Assembly: GCA_020425915.1 (NCBI GenBank)
Contig: JAGQQZ010000040.1
Location: 1 to 12,844 of the forward strand
From: Planctomycetota bacterium
Lineage (GTDB): Bacteria > Planctomycetota > UBA1135 > UBA2386
Length of the DNA stretch: 12,844 nt
Direction of reading: 5' to 3'
Shown here: piece by piece, positions 1-7,295 of the stretch
Layout of the letters: the number at the start of each line of letters is the position of its first letter
Position numbering within the stretch: position 1 is the stretch's first letter
Notes under the pieces: generated by a model
What the model saw: only the letters and a program-made list of their open reading frames with translations
Database searches by the model: none
What the model was told of the DNA's origin: nothing
Translations under genes and position numbers: made by a program

Positions 1-2259
1 GCCTTCGACATCCTCCTCCCCGAGCCCGGCGTCGTCCGACTCGAGGCCTCCCACCCCGACCACGCCGTCGGGAAGTTCATCGGCCCGCCTGCGACGCGCG
101 GCCAGGGCATCGGCGGCATCACGATCCAACTCGGTCCGAGCGCGGTGATCGCGGGCAAGGTCACGGATGCACCGACCGAGCTGGGTCAACTCCGAGTCCA
201 TGCGATGATCGTCGAGCGCGAGGGCTCACAGGATCACGTCGTCCCGCTCGCACGGATCCCGTTGATGTTCGCCGACACCCGAGCCGATGTCGCCGCGGAC
301 GGGACGTTCGTCCTGCGCGGCCTGGAACTCGGCGCGACCTATCGCATCGGCCTGTTCGAGCCGGGCGAACACCGATTCGAAGCCGCCTCGTTGAGCTCGG
401 AGTTGCAGGTGTCGTCCGGCACCCGAGGCGTGCAGCTCGCGTACGACCCGGGCGTGGTCCTCGTGTTCGACGCCGTCGACGAAGCCTCGGGTAGCGCGCT
501 CGAAACCGTGACGGCGACTGCCACGCTGACCACCAGCGGGCAACAGAGGTTCTGGGGACCGCGAACGAACGGCGACGAACTGCAGCGTGGCCCCGACGGC
601 CGGTTCCGGGCCCCGCCGCTGAGGCCGCGCGACGACCGCGCCACGGGCAAGCTGGCGATCGAAGCACCTGGATTCGCGACGCTCGAGCGCGAACGGATCG
701 CGCTGCCGAAGCGTGGCGAGGTCGACCTCGGTGTCCTCGAACTTCAGCGAGCGCCGACGCTCCGGGTCGTCGTGACCCACGGCGACGGCCCGGTCGACGC
801 CGCGCGCGTCCGCTTCGAACCGACCGACGATCGCGATGGAACCACGTCCATGCTCGCGTTCGCCAACTCCTTCGGCGAAGCATCGTTCGCCGGTCCGGCC
901 GACGGCCGTCTGCGCGGCGTCACCGACGACCACGGCGTCTGCAATCTGACCCTGCCGCCGGGGATCAAGGGCCGGATCCGCGTGACGCATCGCGAGTTCG
1001 CCCCGTACGAGTCGGTCGAACTCGAGCCAACGCTCACCGGGCAGGAACAGAGAGTGGAGCTCTTCCGCGGGGGCACGATCCTCGTGACGGTTCTGGACTC
1101 AGCAGGAAACACGCTCCCGGGCATCTCGTGCCGGAGCCGGCAGATCGGCGCCACGCGTTCTCGGCCGAAGTCGGCCGAGACGGATGCGCGCGGCATCGCG
1201 ACGCTCGAACACCTGTCCGATGGCGACTACGCGGTCGAGCTGGTGCGAGGTCGCAGCGCGGAGTTCGGATTCGCCGTCTTCGACATCGGACAGGACGCGG
1301 AATCGCGCGAGGGAGCCCCGGAACACGTCGTGCGAATCGAGAACGGCGGCACCGTCGAGATCACCCTCGAACAACCGCGTCGATCGACCGTCGTGGGACG
1401 CGTGACGGTCGACGGCGAGCCCCTGTCGGGCGCGCGCGTCTCGGTCTCGCGGGGCGATTCGCCGGAGGTCCTCATGGACGCGCGGTTCCCACTCGGGGGC
1501 TCGCAGTCCGCGCGAACCGACGAGGACGGTGAGTTCAAGATCGAGGACGTCGACGTCGGCGAGGCGCGACTTCGGCTCACACACTCGTCGCGCGCGATGC
1601 CCACGACGATCGCGATCCTGGTCGTCGAGGGCGAGACGCGCCACGACCTCGAACTCCGATCCACGAAGATCACCGGACGCATCGTCGACGCCTCCGGCGA
1701 CCCCGTCGCCGGTGCACGCGTCTCGGCCCATGTCGCGAATCCTCGTCCGCCGGACGCGTCCCGCGCGGGCATGTCCGAAGGGACCGCGATCGCGTTCTCC
1801 GTCGAGGCGTCCGACCACTTCGTCATGCCCGGCGGATCCCGGTTCGGCGCCAACTCGGTCAAGAGCAGGAAGGACGGCACGTTCACGCTCGACGGGATCC
1901 GCGAAGGCGTCCCCGTCGTCGTGCGAGCCACCTCCAACGAACACGCCGACGCCGAGTCCGAGCCGATGACGCTCGAGATCGGCGAGACGCGGGCGCATGT
2001 CGAGTTGCGGCTGCCAGCGGGCGGCGAGATCGAAGTTCGCGCCGCCAAGGGCGAAGAACCGTTCCAGTTCGTCACGGTCACGTCGGTCGCGAACCCGAGG
2101 GACTCGAAGATGCATCCGATCGACGGTGACCGGGTCACGTTCCGAGGACTCGCGCAAGGGCGCTGGACGGTCTCGCTGCAACGCGGGATGGGCAGCGAAC
2201 CCACGGTCCGCACGGTCGACGTCGTCGCCGACAAGACCACGACGGTGACGTTCGACTGA
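1..2259 (+). CDS. Carboxypeptidase-regulatory-like repeat protein, 5' end missing
   Basis: The reading frame is open from base 1 to the TGA at 2257-2259, so 752 residues are visible and the true start lies left of the window. The GTG at 145 is an internal valine inside a beta-strand motif, not a start. The protein is a chain of beta-sandwich modules of the CarboxypepD_reg / Ig-like type. The best two show the family pattern: VVGRVTVDGEPLSGARV near residue 464, followed by TDEDGEFKIEDV, and ITGRIVDASGDPVAGARV near 557, followed by RKDGTFTLDGI. A weaker copy is near 360 (VTVLDSAGNTLPG then TDARGIATLEHL). No catalytic motif or membrane segment is visible in this part. Such proteins are usually exported and structural or adhesive in large-genome bacteria such as Planctomycetota; the signal peptide, if any, is outside the window. 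The function is unknown. Family assignment is good; cellular role is a guess. Confidence 0.85.
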   Translation, partial: AFDILLPEPGVVRLEASHPDHAVGKFIGPPATRGQGIGGITIQLGPSAVIAGKVTDAPTELGQLRVHAMIVEREGSQDHVVPLARIPLMFADTRADVAADGTFVLRGLELGATYRIGLFEPGEHRFEAASLSSELQVSSGTRGVQLAYDPGVVLVFDAVDEASGSALETVTATATLTTSGQQRFWGPRTNGDELQRGPDGRFRAPPLRPRDDRATGKLAIEAPGFATLERERIALPKRGEVDLGVLELQRAPTLRVVVTHGDGPVDAARVRFEPTDDRDGTTSMLAFANSFGEASFAGPADGRLRGVTDDHGVCNLTLPPGIKGRIRVTHREFAPYESVELEPTLTGQEQRVELFRGGTILVTVLDSAGNTLPGISCRSRQIGATRSRPKSAETDARGIATLEHLSDGDYAVELVRGRSAEFGFAVFDIGQDAESREGAPEHVVRIENGGTVEITLEQPRRSTVVGRVTVDGEPLSGARVSVSRGDSPEVLMDARFPLGGSQSARTDEDGEFKIEDVDVGEARLRLTHSSRAMPTTIAILVVEGETRHDLELRSTKITGRIVDASGDPVAGARVSAHVANPRPPDASRAGMSEGTAIAFSVEASDHFVMPGGSRFGANSVKSRKDGTFTLDGIREGVPVVVRATSNEHADAESEPMTLEIGETRAHVELRLPAGGEIEVRAAKGEEPFQFVTVTSVANPRDSKMHPIDGDRVTFRGLAQGRWTVSLQRGMGSEPTVRTVDVVADKTTTVTFD

Positions 2260-2267
2260 CGGAGGCC

Positions 2268-2283
2268 GGGACCTATCGGTCCC
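2268..2283. terminator. Small inverted repeat between convergent genes, possible shared terminator
   Basis: GGGACC-TATC-GGTCCC is a perfect 6-bp inverted repeat with a 4-base loop. It lies 8 bases past the stop of the repeat protein gene and covers the TAG stop of the thioesterase gene on the other strand (2273-2275). The two genes converge with only 13 bases between them, so a two-way terminator would be expected here. There is no T-run on either side, so it is not a textbook intrinsic terminator; it may merely slow polymerase or protect 3' ends. Confidence 0.35.
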
Positions 2284-2704
2284 AGCCCTCGAACTTCGCG
2301 ATCACGCGGCGGAACTCGTCGGGCACCGGCATCGGCTTGAACTCGTCGTCGATCGCGACGTGCGTCGTGTAGCCCTGCGCGACGACCCGGTTCTCCTTCC
2401 GATGCCGGATCTCGAACGCGAACGTGAAGCTGGCCCCGCCGATCTCCGAGATTCGGACGTCGATCGTCAGCGGATCGTCGAGCCGCGCCGGCGAGCGGAA
2501 GTCGATGTGCGCGGCTGCGACCACGTTCTCGAAGTCCTTGATCGGCCGCACCCCTTCGGACAAACCGAGATTCCGCAGGTAGTCGACACGACCGACCTCG
2601 AGGTAGGTGAAGAAGTTGCCGTGGAACACGATGCCCATCGCATCGGTCTCCGGCAGACGCACGCGCACCTCGGTGCGGAAATGGAACGGTCCCGCTTCGG
2701 CCAT
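2273..2704 (-). CDS. YbgC/FadM-type acyl-CoA thioesterase (hotdog fold, 4HBT family)
   Basis: This 143-residue protein is a single hotdog-fold thioesterase, the usual length for the YbgC/FadM group, which hydrolyse acyl-CoA to free acid and CoA in the cytoplasm. The signature lies at residues 19-36: ETDAMGIVFHGNFFTYLE, with Asp21 in the place of the catalytic aspartate of 4-hydroxybenzoyl-CoA thioesterase and the conserved G-x-V-x-H-x-N pattern after it. The second half (HIDFRSPARLDDPLTI) also fits. I chose ATG 2704; an in-frame GTG at 2734 would add 10 residues that look unlike the family. Neither start has a convincing Shine-Dalgarno site. It follows cheR by 49 bases on the same strand and could be read through from the che operon, but no functional link to chemotaxis is evident. 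The acyl substrate cannot be told from sequence. Confidence 0.88.
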   Translation of the reverse strand: MAEAGPFHFRTEVRVRLPETDAMGIVFHGNFFTYLEVGRVDYLRNLGLSEGVRPIKDFENVVAAAHIDFRSPARLDDPLTIDVRISEIGGASFTFAFEIRHRKENRVVAQGYTTHVAIDDEFKPMPVPDEFRRVIAKFEGWDR

Positions 2705-2753
2705 GGCCGGAAGCGTAGACCGCCCACTGGTCACGGTCGAGGGCCGGGCCGCC

Positions 2754-3590
2754 TCATTCGACGACCCGGTAGCAGCCCGTCTTCTGCCGCTCGTGCCGGA
2801 TGAACGATCGGTCGATGTTCAGCGTCGTCTCGGCCGCGCCGAGGAACAACGTGCCGTGCGGTGCGAGCACCCTCTTCACGCGACCGAGGATCTCCTTCTT
2901 CGTGTCGAGGTCGAAGTAGATCAGCACGTTCCGCATGAACACGATGTCGATCGCGTGTGGCAGGCCCATCCACGGCTTCACGAGGTTGATCTCGCGCACG
3001 TCGAGCTTGTCGCGCAGCTCGGACTTCATGCGCCAATGCGCACCTTCGCGCTCGCAGTACTTGACCAGCAGCTTCGCCGGCAGGCCGCGGTTGATCTCGT
3101 GCTGGGCGTAGACGCCCTCGCGGGTCCGGTCCTGCATCTCGCGCGAGAGGTCGCTGACGATGAACCGCAACTTCCAGTCACGGAACACCTCGGGGAAGTC
3201 CTCCGCGAGCAGCATCAGGACGCTGTACGGCTCCTGCCCGCTCGAGCAGGCCGCGCACCACATCGTGAGCTCGCGCCGCGAGCCGAGGTCTTCGATGAGC
3301 TGCGGGAAGATCCCCTCGCGCAGCGCCTCGTAGAACTTCTCGTCGCGGAAGAAGTGCGTCTCGTTCGTCGTGAGCGCCTCGACGACCGCGCGCTTCACCT
3401 CCGCGCCGCCGATCGACTTCACCTGGTCGACGAGCGCGTCGAAGCTCTCGAGGCCCAGCCGCCTCAGCAGCGGCCGCAACCGAGTCTCGACCAGGTAGTC
3501 CTTGCCCTCGTCGATGACGATCGCCGACTCCTGTCGGACGATCTCGGAGATGGCCTTCATCGCGGATTCAGCGATGGTCTGTGCTGTCAT
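2754..3590 (-). CDS. cheR: Chemotaxis protein methyltransferase CheR
   Basis: This 278-residue protein transfers methyl groups from S-adenosylmethionine to glutamates on the chemoreceptor, tuning adaptation. The order is canonical: an N-terminal helical domain (about 10-75), the motif NETHFFRD at 76-83, the SAM-binding motif AACSSGQEPYS at 113-123, acidic Asp147 in VSDLS, and RNVLIYFD at 220-227. Length matches single-domain CheR proteins. The start is ATG 3590: GGAGG sits at 3596-3600 with a 5-base spacer. The ATG overlaps the cheB stop as ATGA (3587-3590), so translation is probably coupled. The open frame continues upstream to 4262 but that part reads antisense to nothing sensible and covers cheB in another frame. 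The local receptor has no NWETF-like tail, so this CheR would have to act without pentapeptide docking. Confidence 0.96.
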   Translation of the reverse strand: MTAQTIAESAMKAISEIVRQESAIVIDEGKDYLVETRLRPLLRRLGLESFDALVDQVKSIGGAEVKRAVVEALTTNETHFFRDEKFYEALREGIFPQLIEDLGSRRELTMWCAACSSGQEPYSVLMLLAEDFPEVFRDWKLRFIVSDLSREMQDRTREGVYAQHEINRGLPAKLLVKYCEREGAHWRMKSELRDKLDVREINLVKPWMGLPHAIDIVFMRNVLIYFDLDTKKEILGRVKRVLAPHGTLFLGAAETTLNIDRSFIRHERQKTGCYRVVE

Positions 3591-4660
3591 CTCGCCCTCC
3601 CTGCTGTCGGCTTCGCGTCGCACACGAAGCCGGTGATCGCGTTGCCGATCTCGTCGATCGGCAGAATTCGGTCGGCGAGATTCGATCGAACGACGGCTCC
3701 GGGCATGCCCCAGACGACTGACGTCGCCTCGTCCTGCACGAACACGTGGCCGCCGCGCGACCGGATCGCCTCGGCGCCCGCTCTGCCGTCCATCCCCATT
3801 CCCGTCAGCACCACGGCCAACACCCGGTCGCCGTAGATCTCGGCGACCGAACGGAACAGGACGTCCGCCGCGGGGCGCACGGATTGCTCCATCGGGCCCT
3901 CGTGCGTGACCAGGCGCGAGCCCTCGGGTGACCGCGCGAGTTCCATGTGTTTCCCACCGGGCGCGATCCACACGTCCCCGGCTCGCACATCCGTGCCCGC
4001 GATGCCCTCGCGCACGTTGAGCGCGCACTTGGTGTCGAGGCTCTTTGCCAGCAGCGAGGTGAACGTCGCCGGCATGTGCTGCACGATCACGACCGGGACC
4101 GGGAGATCGGCCGGCAGCATCGGCAGGACCGTCGTCAGCGCCGCGGGACCACCCGTCGACGACGCGATCGCGACGATCTCGATCGGGCCCGACGGCTCGC
4201 GGCGCGCCGGCACGTCGACCGGAACGACCGGTTGGTGCCTCCTCGGCGGCCGGCGACGGCACAGCGCGTCGATCCGGGCGACCAACGCATCGCGCACCTC
4301 GGCCAGCGCGGCCTGCATGTTCGCGGCACCGGACGGCTTCGCGATGTAATCGTTCGCGCCGGCGGCCAACGCCTCCAGCGTGATCGAAGCGCCCCGCTCG
4401 GTCAGCGTGCTGAACATGATCACCGGCAAGCGCCGATTGATCGCGCGGATCTTCCCGAGCGCCTCGATGCCGTTCATCTCCGGCATCTCGATGTCGAGGA
4501 CGACGATGTCGGGCTTGTCGCGTTCGACCGCCTCGACTCCGCGCCGACCGTTCTCCGCGATGACGACTTCGATCCCGTCGACCTGCTCGAGCTCGCGCTT
4601 GACGAGCTTGCGAACGATCGAGGAATCGTCGACCAGCAAGACCTTCGTGGATTGGGTCAC
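3587..4660 (-). CDS. cheB: Chemotaxis response regulator / protein-glutamate methylesterase CheB (canonical copy)
   Basis: The 357-residue product removes receptor methyl groups and deamidates glutamines, and is activated by CheA phosphorylation. The receiver domain (about 5-120) is complete: acidic pair Asp11-Asp12, phospho-acceptor Asp56 in VVLDIEMPEMNG, Ser/Thr84-85 and Lys108 in AKPSG. An arginine- and proline-rich linker (about 134-158) leads to the methylesterase domain with the catalytic triad Ser168 (ASSTGGP), His195 (QHMP) and Asp291 (GMGMDG). The start is GTG 4660, sharing GTGA with the stop of cheY (4657-4660); GGAGG lies at 4670-4674, 9 bases upstream. An ATG further up (4795) would add a stretch lying inside cheY and is unlikely. 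It overlaps cheR downstream by 4 bases, so cheY-cheB-cheR look translationally coupled. It is the intact counterpart of the degenerate CheB at 10134-11135. Confidence 0.96.
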   Translation of the reverse strand: MTQSTKVLLVDDSSIVRKLVKRELEQVDGIEVVIAENGRRGVEAVERDKPDIVVLDIEMPEMNGIEALGKIRAINRRLPVIMFSTLTERGASITLEALAAGANDYIAKPSGAANMQAALAEVRDALVARIDALCRRRPPRRHQPVVPVDVPARREPSGPIEIVAIASSTGGPAALTTVLPMLPADLPVPVVIVQHMPATFTSLLAKSLDTKCALNVREGIAGTDVRAGDVWIAPGGKHMELARSPEGSRLVTHEGPMEQSVRPAADVLFRSVAEIYGDRVLAVVLTGMGMDGRAGAEAIRSRGGHVFVQDEATSVVWGMPGAVVRSNLADRILPIDEIGNAITGFVCDAKPTAGRAR

Positions 4661-5049
4661 GCGCCCGCCCCTCCGTTCGGCGGCGTGAGTCCGACCATCT
4701 GGATCTTGTCGACGAGCGCCTCCTTCTCGAAGGGCTTCATCAGGTACTCGTCGGCGCCCGCTTCCATCGCCGCCGTCATGCGCTCGATGTCCCACTCGGT
4801 GGTGACCATCAAGATTCGGCAGTTCGAGTATTCCGGGCGCTTGCGCGCGGACTTGACGAACGTGAGCCCGTCCATCCTCGGCATGTTCCAGTCGACGAGG
4901 ATCAGCTCGGGCGGCGACTCGAGCGCCTCGAGTTCGGCCAGGCCTTCCTCGCCGTTGGCAGCTTCCGAGAACTCGAATCCGAGTTCGGTGATCGTGTTCC
5001 CGAGCATGCGCCGCATGGCGCGGGAATCGTCAATGATGAGGGCTCGCAT
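4657..5049 (-). CDS. cheY: CheY-like single-domain response regulator
   Basis: The 130-residue protein is one receiver domain with all key positions: Asp7-Asp8, phospho-acceptor Asp53 in LVDWNMPRMDG, Thr83-Thr84, Lys105 in MKPFEKE. There is no output domain, so it is expected to carry the phosphoryl signal from CheA to a target, a flagellar motor or another machine; no flagellar or pilus gene lies in the window to say which. ATG 5049 is preceded by AAGGAG at 5056-5061 with a 6-base spacer, and a second AGGAG at 5062-5066. It is separated from the receptor gene by 61 bases holding a strong stem-loop, and overlaps cheB by 4 bases. No CheZ, CheC or CheX phosphatase is nearby, so how CheY-P is reset is not apparent. 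Confidence 0.93.
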   Translation of the reverse strand: MRALIIDDSRAMRRMLGNTITELGFEFSEAANGEEGLAELEALESPPELILVDWNMPRMDGLTFVKSARKRPEYSNCRILMVTTEWDIERMTAAMEAGADEYLMKPFEKEALVDKIQMVGLTPPNGGAGA

Positions 5050-5072
5050 CGGACTCTCCTTCTCCTGCTGAT

Positions 5073-5100
5073 CCGCGGGCCGGCGACTGCCGACCCGCGG
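5073..5100 (-). promoter_or_regulatory. Strong intercistronic stem-loop between mcp and cheY
   Basis: Read in the operon direction, the RNA would be CCGCGGGUCGGC, loop AGUC, GCCGGCCCGCGG: a 12-bp stem with one U-G pair and a 4-base loop. It fills the middle of the 61-base gap after the receptor stop (5111-5113) and ends just before the cheY Shine-Dalgarno sites. No U-run follows, so full intrinsic termination is unlikely. A barrier to 3' exonucleases or a partial terminator setting receptor versus CheY levels is the likely role (inference). Confidence 0.6.
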
Positions 5101-5110
5101 TCCACTTCAC

Positions 5111-7279
5111 TCAGACCTGGAACCGCGACACGAGCTCCTGCAGCTCGGACGCCATGCGGGCGAGCTGCGTGCTCGCCGACAACGTGTCGTTGGCTCCCTG
5201 AGCCGTATCGGTCGCGAGGTTGGCGACCTGTGAGACGCTCTTCGAAATCTCGCTCGAACCCGAGGCGGCCTCGGCGACGCTCCGGGAGATCTCGTTGGTC
5301 GTCGCGGTCTGCTCCTCGACGGCGCTCGCGATCGTGCTCTGGATGTCGTTGACCTGGTTGATGATCTCGCTGATGCGACCGATCGCCTCGACGGCACTGG
5401 AGGTATCGGACTGGATCGCCTCGATCTTCTGGCTGATGTCCTCGGTCGCCTTGGCGGTCTCCTTGGCCAGCTCCTTGACCTCGTTCGCGACCACCGCGAA
5501 GCCCTTGCCCGCCTCACCGGCGCGCGCAGCCTCGATCGTCGCGTTGAGCGCGAGCAGGTTGGTCTGCTGCGCGATCGACGTGATCACCTTGATGACGTTG
5601 CCGATCTCGGCGCTGCTGTCGCCGAGCGCGCGGATGTTCTCGTTCGTCGTCTCGGCGACGTCGACCGCGGTCGTCGCGACGCGCGCGGCCTCGGCCGCAC
5701 TCTTCGCGATCTCCTTGATGCTCGCGCCGAGCTGCTCCGCGCCGGCGGCGACCGTCTGCACGTTCGCGCTGACCTGCTCGGAAGCGGCCGCGACCGAACT
5801 CGCCTGGGTCGACGCGTTCTCCGCGTTCGAACCCATCTGCTGGCTCGTCGCCGTGAGCTCCTCGGACGATCCGGCCAGCGTCTGGGCGCTCGCACCGATC
5901 GCCGAGATGCTGCCGCGTAGCTCGGTGAAGAAGCCGTGCAGACGCTCACCCATCTGACCGATCGCGTCCTGGCCGCTGACCGTGACGTCGCGGGTCAGAT
6001 CGCCCTCGGCCGCGGCGTTCACGACGTCGAGGATGCTGTCGACCTTCTGGCCCAGCTCCTCGGCCTGTTGACGCTCGCGCTCGTTCGCCTCCTGGATCTT
6101 GCGCTCGGCCTCCAGCTTCTCGGTGATGACCTCCCAGGTCGCCATCGCGCCGACGTACTGGCCGTTGTGGTCGTAGATCGCGCTGACCAGCAGATCGAGG
6201 GTCTCGGGTCCGACCTGGATGTTGGTGCGGACCGGCAGGTTGCTCGGATCGGCGAGGAGCTTGCGCTGGTACTCCGGGGCCTGGTGGAAGGCGTCGATCT
6301 TCATGCCGACGATGTCGTTCGCCTTGCACGGTAGCAGGTGCTCGAGCTCCTTGAGCTTCTCGAGCGACGCCGGGTTCAGGTACTGGATCGTGAGATCGCG
6401 ATCCGCGTACATGACGTTGACCGGCGAGTTCTCCATCATCGAGTTGATGCGCGCCATCTCCGCTTCGCGGCGCATCTCCTCGGAGACGTCGTCCCAGTTC
6501 ACGATGTAGCCGCAGAGCTCACCGTTCTCGTCCGTCGCGCCGTTGATCTCGGTCCGCAACGTGACGTTGCCGAACGAGAACGTCGCCTCGTGCGGGAGCG
6601 ACGCAGGATTGCGCAGCAGCGCCTCGATCCGCGCAGGATCGGAGTGGAAGCGGTGGATGCTCGCGCCGAGCAACTCGTTCACGCCGACGCCGAACACGCG
6701 CTTGATCTCCGGCGCGAGACTCTGGACGGTCTCGAGCGCACGCTTGTTCGCGTACACGAGGTTGAGGTCGACGTCGGCGACGAACACGTTCGCGCGGACG
6801 TTGTCGAGACAGGCTTTGAGTCCTTCGATCCCGGCTACGGGACTGGTCGTGGTGGTCGCTGGCGCCATGGGGGCCTCCTGATTCGTGCGTCGGTTTGCAG
6901 TGGTTACGATGTCCGTGGCTAGTGGCCCGACGAGAGCGACCACTTCACCGATCAAGTCTTCTGGTACGTCGAGTTCGTGCAGCGTCGCGACGAGGTGTGT
7001 CGCGACCCTGTCGAAGTGTTCCTGGGTGATCTCCAGGTGCTCGTGCGCGCTCTTCATGTCGCGCCCGGCGTAGTCGTTCGGGCCGCCGAGCGCCGCGCTC
7101 AGGAAGTCCACCTGTTGGGACTTCTGCACGTCGAGGTCGAGGCCTTCGAAGAAGTGCCGGAGGTCGGGGTCGGCCGTCACGTGATCGTAGAAGCGGTCGA
7201 CCGTGGCGCGGATCGCAGCGACTCCACCGAGCCTGCTGAAGATCGTCGCGTTGCCGTTCGCGGTGAGTGCGTTGCTCAT
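5111..7279 (-). CDS. Cytoplasmic chemoreceptor: truncated haemoglobin - PAS - PAS - HAMP-like - MCP
   Basis: The 722-residue protein has no membrane segment, so it should sense an intracellular cue and signal to CheW/CheA. Domain order: group I truncated haemoglobin (about 12-131); short Thr-rich linker; PAS1 (about 150-270); PAS2 (about 275-390), both with a FH...W pattern (His212/Trp262 and His332/Trp382) like the haem PAS of Pseudomonas Aer2; charged helix (388-412); HAMP-like stretch (about 412-458); MCP signalling hairpin (458-722) with the conserved tip around 583-602 (EAARAGEAGKGFAVVANEVK). The C-terminus is LVSRFQV, without a CheR/CheB docking pentapeptide. ATG 7279 has AGGAG at 7288-7292 with an 8-base spacer and starts 16 bases after the cheW stop. 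A second strong start, ATG 6868 (Met138), lies at the globin/PAS junction. MCP assignment is certain; globin assignment is strong; haem in the PAS domains is inference. Confidence 0.95.
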   Translation of the reverse strand: MSNALTANGNATIFSRLGGVAAIRATVDRFYDHVTADPDLRHFFEGLDLDVQKSQQVDFLSAALGGPNDYAGRDMKSAHEHLEITQEHFDRVATHLVATLHELDVPEDLIGEVVALVGPLATDIVTTANRRTNQEAPMAPATTTTSPVAGIEGLKACLDNVRANVFVADVDLNLVYANKRALETVQSLAPEIKRVFGVGVNELLGASIHRFHSDPARIEALLRNPASLPHEATFSFGNVTLRTEINGATDENGELCGYIVNWDDVSEEMRREAEMARINSMMENSPVNVMYADRDLTIQYLNPASLEKLKELEHLLPCKANDIVGMKIDAFHQAPEYQRKLLADPSNLPVRTNIQVGPETLDLLVSAIYDHNGQYVGAMATWEVITEKLEAERKIQEANERERQQAEELGQKVDSILDVVNAAAEGDLTRDVTVSGQDAIGQMGERLHGFFTELRGSISAIGASAQTLAGSSEELTATSQQMGSNAENASTQASSVAAASEQVSANVQTVAAGAEQLGASIKEIAKSAAEAARVATTAVDVAETTNENIRALGDSSAEIGNVIKVITSIAQQTNLLALNATIEAARAGEAGKGFAVVANEVKELAKETAKATEDISQKIEAIQSDTSSAVEAIGRISEIINQVNDIQSTIASAVEEQTATTNEISRSVAEAASGSSEISKSVSQVANLATDTAQGANDTLSASTQLARMASELQELVSRFQV
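6866..6879 (-). promoter_or_regulatory. Internal ribosome binding site and start at the globin/PAS junction
   Basis: On the minus strand the sequence reads AATCAGGAGGCCCCCATGGCG. AGGAGG (6874-6879) is followed by a 5-base spacer and an ATG (6866-6868) that is in frame with the receptor (Met138). It is the best Shine-Dalgarno match of the whole locus. Initiation here would give a 585-residue PAS-PAS-MCP receptor without the globin. The codons overlapping the site (Asn-Gln-Glu-Ala-Pro) belong to a linker, so protein coding does not explain the match. Whether ribosomes use it cannot be decided from sequence. Confidence 0.55.
6887..7246 (-). other. Truncated haemoglobin (group I) sensor domain within the chemoreceptor
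   Basis: Residues 12-131 of the receptor read as a whole 2/2 globin of the GlbN type. Anchoring on Tyr31 (B10, in RFYDHV), the spacing known from Mycobacterium tuberculosis trHbN (Tyr33, Phe46, Gln58, His81) predicts Phe44 (CD1), Gln56 (E11) and His79 (proximal F8), and exactly these residues are present. The segments IFSRLGG, ALGGPNDYAGRDM and AHEHLEIT are also typical. With proximal His and distal Tyr/Gln intact it should bind haem and O2, NO or CO. Its length is that of a free-standing trHb, unlike the longer 3/3 globin of HemAT-type sensors. Confidence 0.88.
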
Positions 7280-7295
7280 CCTCGAGTCTCCTGGC

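Noticed and set aside
145..147. GTG at 145 as start of the repeat protein
   Set aside because: The frame is open and protein-like back to base 1 (LGPSA before VIAGKVTD is a normal strand), so this GTG is an internal valine.
3947..5071. Long plus-strand open frame opposite cheB and cheY
   Set aside because: It is antisense to genes with complete catalytic motifs, is rich in Arg/His/Asp with no family pattern, and is expected from the codon bias of GC-rich DNA. The same applies to plus-strand frames at 2607-3836, 8993-10084 and 10089-11171 and to minus-strand frames at 1099-2240 and 10976-12472.
6900..7279. Globin domain as HemAT-type globin-coupled sensor
   Set aside because: The domain is too short (about 120 residues to the linker) and its B10/CD1/E11/F8 spacing and GGPNDYAGRDM motif fit group I truncated haemoglobin instead.
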